A DNA stretch of 17,538 nucleotides from an uncultured Actinomycetes bacterium (lineage in GTDB: Bacteria > Actinomycetota > Thermoleophilia > Solirubrobacterales > Solirubrobacteraceae). Every line of letters begins with the position of its first letter. Within the stretch, counting starts at the first letter, position 1. Below, in pieces: positions 1-6,969 of this stretch. Position numbers and translations under genes: made by a program. The notes below the pieces were generated by a model. That model saw only the letters and a program-made list of their open reading frames with translations, was not told where the DNA came from and searched no databases. The stretch spans positions 1 to 17,538 of the forward strand of contig CALAQT010000079.1 of assembly GCA_937888775.1 (NCBI GenBank). The letters are read 5' to 3'.

Positions 1-429
1 ATGTGGACGCGAGCCTGCTCACGCTGCGCCTCGCCGATCGGCTCCATCGCCCAATTCTGAGGGTGCCATCGGACGACGACATTCGCTGTGGAAGGTCGTG
101 TTCGCGCAGTGCGACGAGCACGGGTGGGAACGCATCTACCTCAGGTTCCGCGATCTCGCGCCGGTGAACCGAGCCCTCCGACAGACCGGCTACGCGCAAG
201 CAACGGCTCGCAGCGTCACCCCGCGATGGTCAGCGCTAACCCGGAGATGTGTCCCCCTTGCAGGTAGCCTCGTGGACCTCCTGCGTCGCTCGGGACGAAC
301 AGCGGGCGTAGCGGACGGCGGCAGGTCGCTGTCGCAATGCGCGAGAAGCGCGCTGAGACGCTGTTCGTCTGGTCAGTGAACCACCGGTTGCCGTCGAGAC
401 CAGCCGCGAACTTGGGAGACGCGAGCGCC
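1..429. other. Left-edge stretch with no confident gene; possible decayed coding remnant
   Basis: No intact gene is visible before the aldo/keto reductase stop. On the plus strand, frame 3 from the first bases reads VDASLLTLRLADRL and then PSDDDIR, and about base 95 a protein-like reading continues in frame 2 (VVFAQCDEHGWERIYLRF, then DLAPVNRALRQTGY). The first part resembles the C-terminal part of HD-domain nucleotidyltransferase-like proteins, and the frame switch would fit a broken gene whose 5' end lies outside the window. I cannot confirm the family. After about base 220 the reading becomes arginine-rich and low quality. Treat this as a weak trace of a dead gene. Confidence 0.2.
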
Positions 430-1410
430 CTATCCGTGCCCGAGTACCGGGTGGGGCACGTAGGGCTCCTCCAAGCGTGAGATCTCCTCGTCGCTGAGCG
501 TCAGCTGCTCGGCGGCGAGTGCGTCGTGCAGATGGCCGGGCTTGGTCGCTCCCACGATCGGCGCGGTCACTCCCCGCTTGCGTAGCAGCCAGGCGAGGGC
601 AACCTGCGCGGGGGACACGCCGCGCTCGTCCGCGACTTCGGCCACGCGCTCGACCACGTCGAAGTCGGTCGGCTGGCTGTAGAGGTAGTCGGTGAACTGG
701 TCGCTGTCGGCGCGCGTCGTTTGGCGAGCGCCCTCGCGAGTGCGGGTGCCCGCCAGCACACCCCGGGCGAGCGGGCTCCACGGGATCACGCCGATCCCCT
801 CCTCGATGCACTGCGGGATCATCTCGCGCTCCTCCTCGCGGTAGATGAGGTTGTAGTGGTTCTGCATCGAGACGAAACGAGTCCAGCCGTTGCGCTCGGC
901 GACGTGCTGGGCCTTGGCGAACTGCCAGGCGAACATGCTGCTGGCGCCGATGTAGCGAGCCTTACCGGCGCGCACGACCTCGTGCAGGGCCTCCATCGTC
1001 TCCACGATAGGTGTGCGGTTGTCCCAGCGATGGATCTGATAGAGGTCGACGTAGTCCATACCCAGGCGCTTCAGCGAGGCGTCGATCGCGCTGAGAACGT
1101 GCTTGCGAGACAGGCCGCCGCCGTTCTCGCCGGGCGTCATCGGCATGAACACCTTGGTGGCGACGACGACCTCCTCGCGCGTGAGGAGCTTGCCGAGCAG
1201 GCGACCCGTGGCGATCTCGCTCGCGCCCCCGGAATAGGTGTCGGCCGTGTCGAAGAACGTGATGCCGCCCTCGACGGCCGCCCGCACGATCGGCTCGGCG
1301 GCGTCCTCGTCGAGCACCCAGGGCCTGTCGCTGTCGTTGCCGAAACTCATCATGCCCAGGCAGATGCGCGAGACCCGCAGGCCGGTTGCGCCTAGGTTCA
1401 CGTATTGCAT
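430..1410 (-). CDS. Aldo/keto reductase
   Basis: This is a cytosolic NAD(P)H-dependent aldo/keto reductase of 326 residues, the usual length for the family. Such enzymes reduce aldehydes and ketones to alcohols on a TIM barrel. The full catalytic tetrad is visible: Asp54 and Tyr59 (in FFDTADTYSGG), Lys86 (VVVATK) and His127 (DLYQIHRWD). The later SMQNHYNL and IPWSPLARGVL segments and the C-terminal IVGATK cofactor-binding stretch are also typical. The ATG start is fixed by a consensus AGGAGG six bases upstream. It is the last gene of a minus-strand run, about 107 bases behind the MDR enzyme gene, so it may be co-transcribed or have its own promoter in that gap. The substrate cannot be told from sequence; the subgroup resembles the voltage-channel beta-subunit-like/YajO-type reductases. 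Confidence 0.95.
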   Translation of the reverse strand: MQYVNLGATGLRVSRICLGMMSFGNDSDRPWVLDEDAAEPIVRAAVEGGITFFDTADTYSGGASEIATGRLLGKLLTREEVVVATKVFMPMTPGENGGGLSRKHVLSAIDASLKRLGMDYVDLYQIHRWDNRTPIVETMEALHEVVRAGKARYIGASSMFAWQFAKAQHVAERNGWTRFVSMQNHYNLIYREEEREMIPQCIEEGIGVIPWSPLARGVLAGTRTREGARQTTRADSDQFTDYLYSQPTDFDVVERVAEVADERGVSPAQVALAWLLRKRGVTAPIVGATKPGHLHDALAAEQLTLSDEEISRLEEPYVPHPVLGHG

Positions 1411-1416
1411 AGGTTG

Positions 1417-1422
1417 CCTCCT
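1417..1422 (-). promoter_or_regulatory. Shine-Dalgarno site of the aldo/keto reductase
   Basis: The minus strand reads AGGAGG followed by six bases (CAACCT) and the ATG. It is one of the few textbook ribosome binding sites in the window and fixes the start. Confidence 0.8.
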
Positions 1423-1517
1423 GGTTTTGTTGGCAGCCGGGTGGTTGCCAGACCTCTTGCTGACGCGCGGATGATAGGAAGGCTAGTCCGCCGACGGGGT
1501 CTTTTGTGCGCTATGCC

Positions 1518-2447
1518 TTAGAAGACGATGACCGCCCGTCCGCGCAGGCCGCCGGTGTTCATGGCGCGTTGGGCATCGGCGGCCCGCTCGGGCGGGTACT
1601 CGGCGGCGACGCGCAGCGCTATGCGTCCGTCGGAGGCCATTTCGCGCAGCTCATCGAGCCAGTCGGTGCGCTCGAGGACAGTGCGGACTGCGACCTGGTG
1701 AATCTGGATGTCGCGTTCGGTCGGGCTGTCGTCCCAGCCGCGCACGACGGCCATCGCGCCGCCGTCGCGGATCGCGGCGAAGGCGGCGCGGCCCAGCAAC
1801 GCCGTGTCGAAGAGACCGTCGACGCCGCCGGGGACAACCTCGCGGACAGCACGCACGAAGCCCTCTCCACGCGGGACGACCGCGTCAGCGCCGAAGCTGC
1901 GTACGAGCGCCTCGTCATCGGGCTTGGCGTCCGCGATCACGTGTAGCCCGCCCGCGCTGGCGAGCGCGATCACGTAGGAGGCCAGCAGGCCAGCGCCGCC
2001 GGTGACCGCGAGGGCCTGGCCCGCCCTCAGATCGAGCAGCTCGAGCCCGAGCTTGGCAGTCAGCCCGTTCATCGGCAACGTCGATGCCTGCTGGAACGTC
2101 GCGCCCTCGGGGATCGGCACGACCGAGGCGGCCGGCGCCACCAACAGCTCGGCCTGTGCGCCACCCTCCGGACGCCGGGGGCTCACCGCGGCCATCACCC
2201 GCTCGCCCACCGTCAGCCGGTCGACTCCGTCGCCGACTGACTCGACAACGCCGGCAGCATCCATGCCCGGCACCCACGGCGCCGGTATGCCCTCGATGCC
2301 GTATTGGCGCAGGCCGATGTCGGTCGGGTTGACCGCGGCGGCCTTCACTGCAACGCGGACCTCGCCCCGACTCGCGTCGCGCACAGGGCGGTCGATTACC
2401 GTCAGGACATCGAGATCCCCAGCCTCGGTGATAGCTACAGCTCGCAT
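1518..2447 (-). CDS. Zinc-independent NADPH:quinone-reductase-like MDR oxidoreductase
   Basis: A 309-residue medium-chain dehydrogenase/reductase of the quinone oxidoreductase branch, predicted cytosolic and NADPH-dependent. The N-terminal GroES-like half has AAAVNPTDIGLRQYG and the PGMDAAGVVESVGDGV segment, without the Cys/His zinc ligands of alcohol dehydrogenases. The Rossmann half carries TGGAGLLAS at about residues 149-157, followed by a GADAVV strand and the GG(G/A)MAVV turn typical of the family. Length is normal. The ATG has only a weak purine stretch upstream (GGATGA). It starts 12 bases after the end of the decayed LuxR gene and precedes the aldo/keto reductase on the same strand, which suggests a shared response to quinones or reactive carbonyls. 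Substrate is unknown. Confidence 0.92.
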   Translation of the reverse strand: MRAVAITEAGDLDVLTVIDRPVRDASRGEVRVAVKAAAVNPTDIGLRQYGIEGIPAPWVPGMDAAGVVESVGDGVDRLTVGERVMAAVSPRRPEGGAQAELLVAPAASVVPIPEGATFQQASTLPMNGLTAKLGLELLDLRAGQALAVTGGAGLLASYVIALASAGGLHVIADAKPDDEALVRSFGADAVVPRGEGFVRAVREVVPGGVDGLFDTALLGRAAFAAIRDGGAMAVVRGWDDSPTERDIQIHQVAVRTVLERTDWLDELREMASDGRIALRVAAEYPPERAADAQRAMNTGGLRGRAVIVF

Positions 2448-2459
2448 GGGCAGATCATC

Positions 2460-2700
2460 CTATGGCTCCCTTGGCGACGCGCGACGCACCTCGGTCCGGT
2501 TTTGCACGCCGAGCTTGCGGTAGATCGCGGTAGGCCGCCGATGCTAACACCGCCGAGGTGAAGCGCACGGCCGACCTCGCGGCGCGGGCGCTCAGCAGCG
2601 TGAGGGCCTGCCGCTCGCGGTCGCTCAGCTCGACCATCGAAGCGATGTCAGGTGTGGCGCTGCGCAGCCCGCGCGACTGTGACCCTCGCGCTCCTCGTGC
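2460..2700 (-). pseudogene. Decayed LuxR-family HTH regulator (C-terminal remnant)
   Basis: Pieces of a LuxR-type helix-turn-helix appear in order but in different reading frames. First is MVELSDRERQALTLLSARA (from 2637), matching the LSxREREVLxLLA opening of the domain. Next, in another frame from about 2578, is EVGRALHLGGVSI, matching the recognition-helix region. Last, in a further frame from 2528, is AIYRKLGVQNRTE, matching the classic YRKLGVxNRTE ending, with a stop at 2460-2462. A few residues are missing at each junction, so at least two indels have broken it. The frame stays open upstream to the dehydrogenase stop, but no sensor or ATPase domain is seen. It may once have regulated the adjacent redox genes. 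Sequencing error is a less likely alternative because bases are missing at both junctions. Confidence 0.75.
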
Positions 2701-3702
2701 TCAGCGCGGCACCGGCGCGTCCGCGTCGATTACGCGTATCGGATCGCCCTCGAGGAACGCCTCGACGTCCTCGACTACCTCATGCCACCAGCGCTCGTAC
2801 GCGCCGGTCGCGACGTACCCGATGTGCGGGCTGAGGACCGTCCGCGGGGCCGAGCACAGCGGGTGATCGGGTGGCAGCGGCTCCTCGTCGTAGACGTCCA
2901 GTCCGGCGCCGGCGATCCGGCCCTCGCGGAGCGCCGCGAGCAGCGCGTCGAGGTCGACCAGCGGGCCGCGCGAGGTATTGACGAGGAAGGCCGTCCGCTT
3001 CATCCGACCGAGCTCGGCGGCTCCCACGATGCCAACCGACCGCTCGCTCAGCTTGTAGTGGATCGAGGTGAAGTCCGCCCGGGCGAAGAGCTCATCCTTG
3101 CCGACCCGCTCCGCGCCGGCCGCCCGCGCGTCCGCGGCGCTCAGATGCTGACTCCACGCGATCACGTCCATGCCGAACGCGCGAGCGATGGGCACCATCA
3201 GGCTCCCGATCCGGCCGAGGCCGACGAGACCGAGGGTGCGTCCCGCGAGCTCCGGCCCGATCGTGTGCTGCCACCCACCCTCGCGCACGGAACGGTCCTC
3301 CTCGCACAGATGCCGGGACACCGCCAACAGCAGGGCCCAGGTCAACTCCAGCGTAGACGCCGGCGAGCCACCGGTCCCGCACACCGTCACCCCCCGGTCG
3401 CGCAGCGCATCGAGATCGACCGCGGCGTTGACCATCCCCGTGGTGACGAGCAGGCGCAGGTTAGGCAGGCGCTGGAGAAGCGAGCGCGGAAACGCCGTGC
3501 GCTCGCGCATCGCGACGATCACCTCGAACGGCTCGAGCGCGGCCGCCAGGGCATCCTCTCCCGCGATGGTCACAGTGAACGCCGTGACGTCCGCGCGATC
3601 GCCGAGCCGCGACCACGGGCCCATCGTGCGCGCGACATCCTGGAAGTCGTCGAGCACGGCCACCTTCGTCCTCGCGTCTCCCGAGCCCGTGACGCCGATC
3701 AT
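2701..3702 (-). CDS. D-2-hydroxyacid dehydrogenase family protein
   Basis: An NAD(P)-dependent D-isomer-specific 2-hydroxyacid dehydrogenase of 333 residues, which interconverts 2-hydroxyacids and 2-oxoacids in the cytosol. The Rossmann glycine motif GLGRIG is at about residues 161-166. The catalytic Arg is in VNTSRGPLVD (about 245), the Glu in DVYDEEPL (273 or 274) and the His in SPHIGY (293), so the active site is complete. The ATG used here has GGAG only one base upstream. A GTG at codon 14 (starting VAVLDDFQD, at 3663) has a better-spaced GAGG and fits the usual N-terminus of the family, so the true start may be there. It heads the minus-strand run and ends directly beside the LuxR remnant. 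The family also includes phosphoglycerate and glyoxylate dehydrogenases; I cannot choose a substrate. Confidence 0.92.
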   Translation of the reverse strand: MIGVTGSGDARTKVAVLDDFQDVARTMGPWSRLGDRADVTAFTVTIAGEDALAAALEPFEVIVAMRERTAFPRSLLQRLPNLRLLVTTGMVNAAVDLDALRDRGVTVCGTGGSPASTLELTWALLLAVSRHLCEEDRSVREGGWQHTIGPELAGRTLGLVGLGRIGSLMVPIARAFGMDVIAWSQHLSAADARAAGAERVGKDELFARADFTSIHYKLSERSVGIVGAAELGRMKRTAFLVNTSRGPLVDLDALLAALREGRIAGAGLDVYDEEPLPPDHPLCSAPRTVLSPHIGYVATGAYERWWHEVVEDVEAFLEGDPIRVIDADAPVPR

Positions 3703-3790
3703 GCTCCATACGGTAGTCCTCGCGCGGAAGCTTCTGCGCCGGCAAGGACAAGCGTCTCGCGCATCCCGCGAGTCGCACCGCCGTGAGTTC

Positions 3791-3817
3791 TTGCGCTCGT
3801 TGGTGGCCGCCTATACT
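3791..3817 (+). promoter_or_regulatory. Candidate promoter of the FrnE-like gene
   Basis: A good -10 hexamer TATACT lies at 3812-3817. A -35-like TTGCGC lies at 3791-3796 with a short 15-base spacer; TTCTTG at 3788 with 18 bases is the alternative. Transcription would begin near 3824 and leave a leader of about 27 bases before the GTG start. This supports the start chosen for the gene. Confidence 0.4.
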
Positions 3818-3850
3818 CCGGGTAGTTGCCTGCTCAACGAAGGGTTTTCT

Positions 3851-4537
3851 GTGGACGTCGAGATCTGGTCTGACATTGCCTGTCCATGGTGCTACATCGG
3901 CAAGCGCCGCTTCGAGGCCGCGTTGGCCCGGTTCGAGCATCGAGGCGAGGTGCGGGTGATCTGGCGGAGCTTTGAGCTCGATCCCGAGGCGCCGCGCGAG
4001 CGTGCGGGGGACCGCGCTGTGCGCCTCGCAGAGAAGTACGCCATCACGATCGAGCGGGCGCGCGAGATGGAGCAACAGCTGACCGGTGTGGCGGCCAGCG
4101 AGGGAGTTGAGTTCCGTTTCGACATTGCGCGCAGCGGCGCGACGTTCGACGCCCATCGCATAATTCATCTCGCTGGCGAGCGCGGGCTTCAGGACGCGAT
4201 GAAGGAGCGGCTGCTGCGGGCGTACTTCACCGAAGGCGAGCTGGTCAGCGACCACCAGACGCTCGCTCGTATGGCCGTCGAGGTGGGGCTCACCGAGGAC
4301 GAGGTCAGCGAGACGCTTGCCGGCGAACGGTACGCCGAGCAGGTCCGTGACGATGAGCAGACGGCCAGCCAGCTCGGGATCAGGGCCGTGCCGACGTTCG
4401 TTATCGATCGCGCGCTGGGTGCGTCCGGCGCTCAGCCACCTGATGCGCTGTTGGACCTGCTGCGCCAAGGATGGGCTAATCGCAGTCCGGTGTCAGTCGT
4501 CACTGCCGGCGAGGCATGTGGCATCGACGGCTGCTAG
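3851..4537 (+). CDS. FrnE-like DsbA-family thiol oxidoreductase
   Basis: A 228-residue thioredoxin-fold protein of the DsbA/FrnE family. The active-site CPWC is at residues 11-14 in DIACPWCYIGKRRFE, and the cis-proline loop AVPTFVID places Pro181 opposite it. The helical insert lies between. The C-terminus ends CGIDGC, a C-x4-C pair (223 and 228) after the main fold. A second C-x4-C pair is described for Deinococcus radiodurans FrnE, an oxidative-stress thiol isomerase. No signal peptide is seen, so it should act in the cytosol. The reading frame stays open far upstream, but the GTG is chosen because the protein homology begins there, with GAAGGG about six bases upstream and a promoter-like site behind it. 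It is transcribed away from the dehydrogenase gene. Precise partners are unknown. Confidence 0.92.
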   Translation: MDVEIWSDIACPWCYIGKRRFEAALARFEHRGEVRVIWRSFELDPEAPRERAGDRAVRLAEKYAITIERAREMEQQLTGVAASEGVEFRFDIARSGATFDAHRIIHLAGERGLQDAMKERLLRAYFTEGELVSDHQTLARMAVEVGLTEDEVSETLAGERYAEQVRDDEQTASQLGIRAVPTFVIDRALGASGAQPPDALLDLLRQGWANRSPVSVVTAGEACGIDGC

Positions 4538-4613
4538 CACCGGCCGCCGAACCCTCCACCGAGCAGCGACCGTTCCCGCTTCGCGCGATTTGCGAGCGTC
4601 CGCTGAGCTTCGC

Positions 4614-4632
4614 TCCAGACGCCCGGTCTGGA
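4614..4632. terminator. Perfect hairpin between convergent FrnE and cupin genes
   Basis: TCCAGAC and GTCTGGA form a perfect 7-bp stem around a 5-base loop (GCCCG). It sits in the 273-base gap between two convergent genes, where a two-way terminator would be expected. There is no T-run on either side, so it is not a classical intrinsic terminator. Nothing else recognisable was found in the gap. Confidence 0.35.
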
Positions 4633-4810
4633 CGAGCACCGATCGTCAGCTTCGCGGGCTGCCGCGCTCTCGCATTCGCCTACGAAAGCGAGCGTGTGCC
4701 GATCCTCAGTCGGCGCGCTCGGACGTCGTCCCAAGCGGCGGCGTTGTTGAACGGCGTGGCGACTGCTGCTCACGCAGGCAATGCGAGCGTCTCGAGCGCC
4801 CGCGCGGCGG

Positions 4811-5218
4811 CTATGACGCAGCCGCTGCCTTGTACTCCTCATCGGTGACGTGCTCGCCCCATGTGACGGCACTGCCCTGCTCGTCGACCTGCTGCATCGC
4901 GAGGTGGGTCATGAAGCGGTTCGGGGCGGCGCCGTGCCAGTGGTCCTCGCCGGGCTCGAAGAACACGCGGTCGCCCGGGCGGATGACCTCGATCGGGCCG
5001 CCGCGCCGCTGGCACAGGCCGATGCCCTCGGTGACGTAGATGGTCTGGCCGTTTGGGTGCGTGTGCCAGGCGGTCCGGGCGCCGGGTGTGAAGTGGACGC
5101 TCGCGGCCTGCAGGCGGGAAGGCTCTGAGGGCGTGGCGACGGCGTCGATGTAGACGGTCCCGGTGAACCAGTCGCTTGGCCCAGGCGCGGTGTCGAGGTT
5201 GCTTCTGGTGATCTGCAT
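4811..5218 (-). CDS. Cupin-domain protein
   Basis: A small single-domain cupin of 135 residues. Cupin motif 1 reads WHTHPNGQTIYVTEGIG, giving His52, His54 and Gln58 as likely metal ligands. Motif 2 reads PGDRVFFEPGEDHWHGA, giving His93 or His95 as the fourth ligand. These proteins are small metal-binding beta-barrels; many are dioxygenases, isomerases or lyases acting on small molecules, and members of this size are often found with aldo/keto reductases or dehydrogenases. The ATG has a strong AAGGAG (5225-5230) six bases upstream. It follows the alcohol dehydrogenase and the broken DUF2255 gene on the same strand and probably belongs to that transcript. The substrate is not identifiable. Confidence 0.93.
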   Translation of the reverse strand: MQITRSNLDTAPGPSDWFTGTVYIDAVATPSEPSRLQAASVHFTPGARTAWHTHPNGQTIYVTEGIGLCQRRGGPIEVIRPGDRVFFEPGEDHWHGAAPNRFMTHLAMQQVDEQGSAVTWGEHVTDEEYKAAAAS

Positions 5219-5329
5219 CTCGTTCTCCTTGGTCGTAGGTGGCTAGGCAACCGCGGTCTTGTCAGCCAGTAGTTCTGGTCTGGATGAGCTCGGCTTGCGG
5301 TCCTGGGCAGCGGCAACACGTTCGTGTGC

Positions 5330-5476
5330 TCATCGCCGGCAGTGGTCCGCTTGTGCGTGCGCGCGATCAACGTGATGATGAGGGCCAGGACGCGTGTCGT
5401 GGCGGCGCAGCGCGGCGAGTTCGAGCTCATCCGCCGCTGCAATCCGCGCGAGCTCGTCACTGGTCCAGCTGGTCAT
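5330..5476 (-). pseudogene. Truncated DUF2255-family protein gene
   Basis: The ATG overlaps the alcohol dehydrogenase stop in an ATGA arrangement, so translation was coupled to it. The first 25 residues, with WTSDELARIAAADELE and then LAALRR, match the start of DUF2255 proteins (about 120 residues, split-barrel flavin-binding-like fold) as I remember them. After LRR the reading turns into a His/Arg-rich non-protein-like stretch and stops at 48 residues. The expected TIWVVRxGDxLYVRS core is not present in any of the three frames, and only about 110 bases remain before the cupin start, so most of the domain is deleted or scrambled. The call as a remnant rests on the N-terminal match alone. It was probably once a working part of the dehydrogenase-cupin operon. 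Confidence 0.6.
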
Positions 5477-6507
5477 GGCTTCACCATGACCTTGATCGCC
5501 TCTCGTTCGTCCATCGCCCGGTAGCCGTCGGGCACCCCATCGAGGGGAACGGTGCGGTCGAAGACCCGGCCGGGTTCGATCCTCCCTTCGAGGATGTCGG
5601 GCAGCAGCTCCTCGATGTAGGCGCGCACCGGGGCGGGACCGCCGCTCACGGTGATGTTGCCGTAGAACGCCGGCTGTGACGCTGGCATCTTCTCGTCCTG
5701 GGGTACGCCGACGCGGCCGATCGCGCCGCCCGGGCGCGCGATGCTGATCGCGGTGAGCGTCGACTGCTCGAGTCCGACGCACTCGAGGACCGAGTGGACG
5801 CCGAAGCCGCCGGTCAGCTCGCGCACGCGCTCGGCCGCCTCATCGCCTCGCTCGCTGACGACATCTGTTGCGCCGAAGTCCTTCGCCAGCGCGATCCGGT
5901 CGGGGTGGCGCCCGAGGATGATGATCTGCTCTGCGCCGAGCCGCCGCGCGGCGATCACCCCGCACAGTCCGACGGCGCCGTCGCCGACGACCGCCACGCT
6001 CTTCCCAGGGCCGACCTTGGCAGCGACTGCTGCGTGATGGCCTGTTCCCATCACGTCGGAGAGCGTGAGCAGGGAGGGCATCAGCTCGTCGTCCTCGCCG
6101 ACCGGTAGCGCGACGAGCGTCCCGTCGGCCTGGGGAACCCGGAGCGCCTCGGCCTGTGCTCCGTCGGCTTCACCCGTACCGAAGAACCCTCCATGGATGC
6201 ACGACGTCTGAAGATGCTCGTGGCAGAAGATGCAGGTGCCGTCGGAGTACGCGAACGGCATCACGACGAGATCCCCGACCTTCGCCGTGTGGACGTCGTC
6301 GCCGACGGCCTCGACGACGCCGATCGCCTCGTGGCCCATACGGCGGCCGGACTCGCTGCGCTCCATTGTCTTATACGGCCACAGATCGCTGCCGCAGACG
6401 CAGGCACGAGTGACCCGCAGGAGGGCGTCGGTCGGGTCGATCAGGCGGGCGTCGGGAACGCTCTCGATACGGACGTCGCCGGCACCGTGCATGACAGTTG
6501 CTCGCAT
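5473..6507 (-). CDS. Zinc-dependent alcohol dehydrogenase family protein
   Basis: A cytosolic medium-chain zinc alcohol dehydrogenase of 344 residues oxidising alcohols or reducing aldehydes with NAD(P). Catalytic zinc ligands are Cys38 (VCGSDLWPY) and His59-Glu60 (GHEAIG). The lobe cysteines 92, 95 and 103 (GTCIFCHEHLQTSC) form the structural-zinc region, with one fewer Cys than the classical four. The nucleotide-binding motif GDGAVG is at about 175-180. The frame is open 16 codons further upstream, but the start at MRATVMHGAGDVRIE fits the family and has AGAGGAAAGG about ten bases upstream. The stop overlaps the start of the DUF2255 remnant, and the cupin follows, giving an ADH-DUF2255-cupin operon. 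The WPYKTMER region resembles the scr-type/formaldehyde-like dehydrogenases common in soil actinobacteria; the substrate is unknown. Confidence 0.94.
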   Translation of the reverse strand: MRATVMHGAGDVRIESVPDARLIDPTDALLRVTRACVCGSDLWPYKTMERSESGRRMGHEAIGVVEAVGDDVHTAKVGDLVVMPFAYSDGTCIFCHEHLQTSCIHGGFFGTGEADGAQAEALRVPQADGTLVALPVGEDDELMPSLLTLSDVMGTGHHAAVAAKVGPGKSVAVVGDGAVGLCGVIAARRLGAEQIIILGRHPDRIALAKDFGATDVVSERGDEAAERVRELTGGFGVHSVLECVGLEQSTLTAISIARPGGAIGRVGVPQDEKMPASQPAFYGNITVSGGPAPVRAYIEELLPDILEGRIEPGRVFDRTVPLDGVPDGYRAMDEREAIKVMVKP

Positions 6508-6555
6508 GTCGAAACTACCTTTCCTCTGGTTCATGCTCAAAGTCGCTGTACCCAA

Positions 6556-6969
6556 GAAAGCACCGGACAGCGCCGAGTGAGAGTCCCTGTTGATGGAGTA
6601 CTAGCAGGGTCCCCCAGCACCAGTCGCGCGGGTCTACCCTTGATCCCGTGGACACTAAAGAGCGAGATACGCGAGTTTCTGAGACCTCGAGACGAGCCAG
6701 GCTCGAGCAGGCCGAGGAGATCGCCGAGCGTCTCGGCGGGGGGCTCGTCACCGGCGAAGTGGCGGAATGCCCGCGCCGCGCTCGCGGCGATCAGCGGGTA
6801 GCCGAACAGTCCCCAGACTGACGGGTTCGGCTCGATGCGAGCGTCTGTGCGGGCCCCGCTCACACTGCTGGATTGGACGAACCGCGAAAGCCGGGGTCGC
6901 GCCTTGGTTAGCTGCCCCTTTCCACCAGGAGCAGAAGGCGGCTCCGGCCTTAAGTAAACGGCATTGGGT
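6556..6969. other. Gap without a confident gene
   Basis: About 400 bases between the dehydrogenase start and the end of the GmrSD-like remnant. On the minus strand a frame is open from about 6863 to 6537 and reads fairly protein-like in places (SVWGLFGYPLIAASAARAF, then FRHFAGDEPPAETL), but I recognise no family and it has no clear start signal. On the plus strand a GTG at 6648 opens a 57-codon frame with RARLEQAEEIAERLGGG and no ribosome binding site. The part nearest the dehydrogenase should hold its promoter, but no clear -35/-10 pair was found. Confidence 0.4.

Noticed and set aside
3170..3850. N-terminal extension of the FrnE-like frame
   Set aside because: The upstream part is antisense to the dehydrogenase and Arg/Ser-rich; family similarity, ribosome binding site and promoter all favour the GTG at 3851.
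6508..6555. Sixteen extra N-terminal codons for the alcohol dehydrogenase
   Set aside because: The extension crosses the ribosome binding site of the MRATVMHGAG start and does not resemble the family.
6648..6821. GTG-initiated 57-codon plus-strand ORF
   Set aside because: No ribosome binding site, no recognised family and no supporting context, although the middle reads fairly well.
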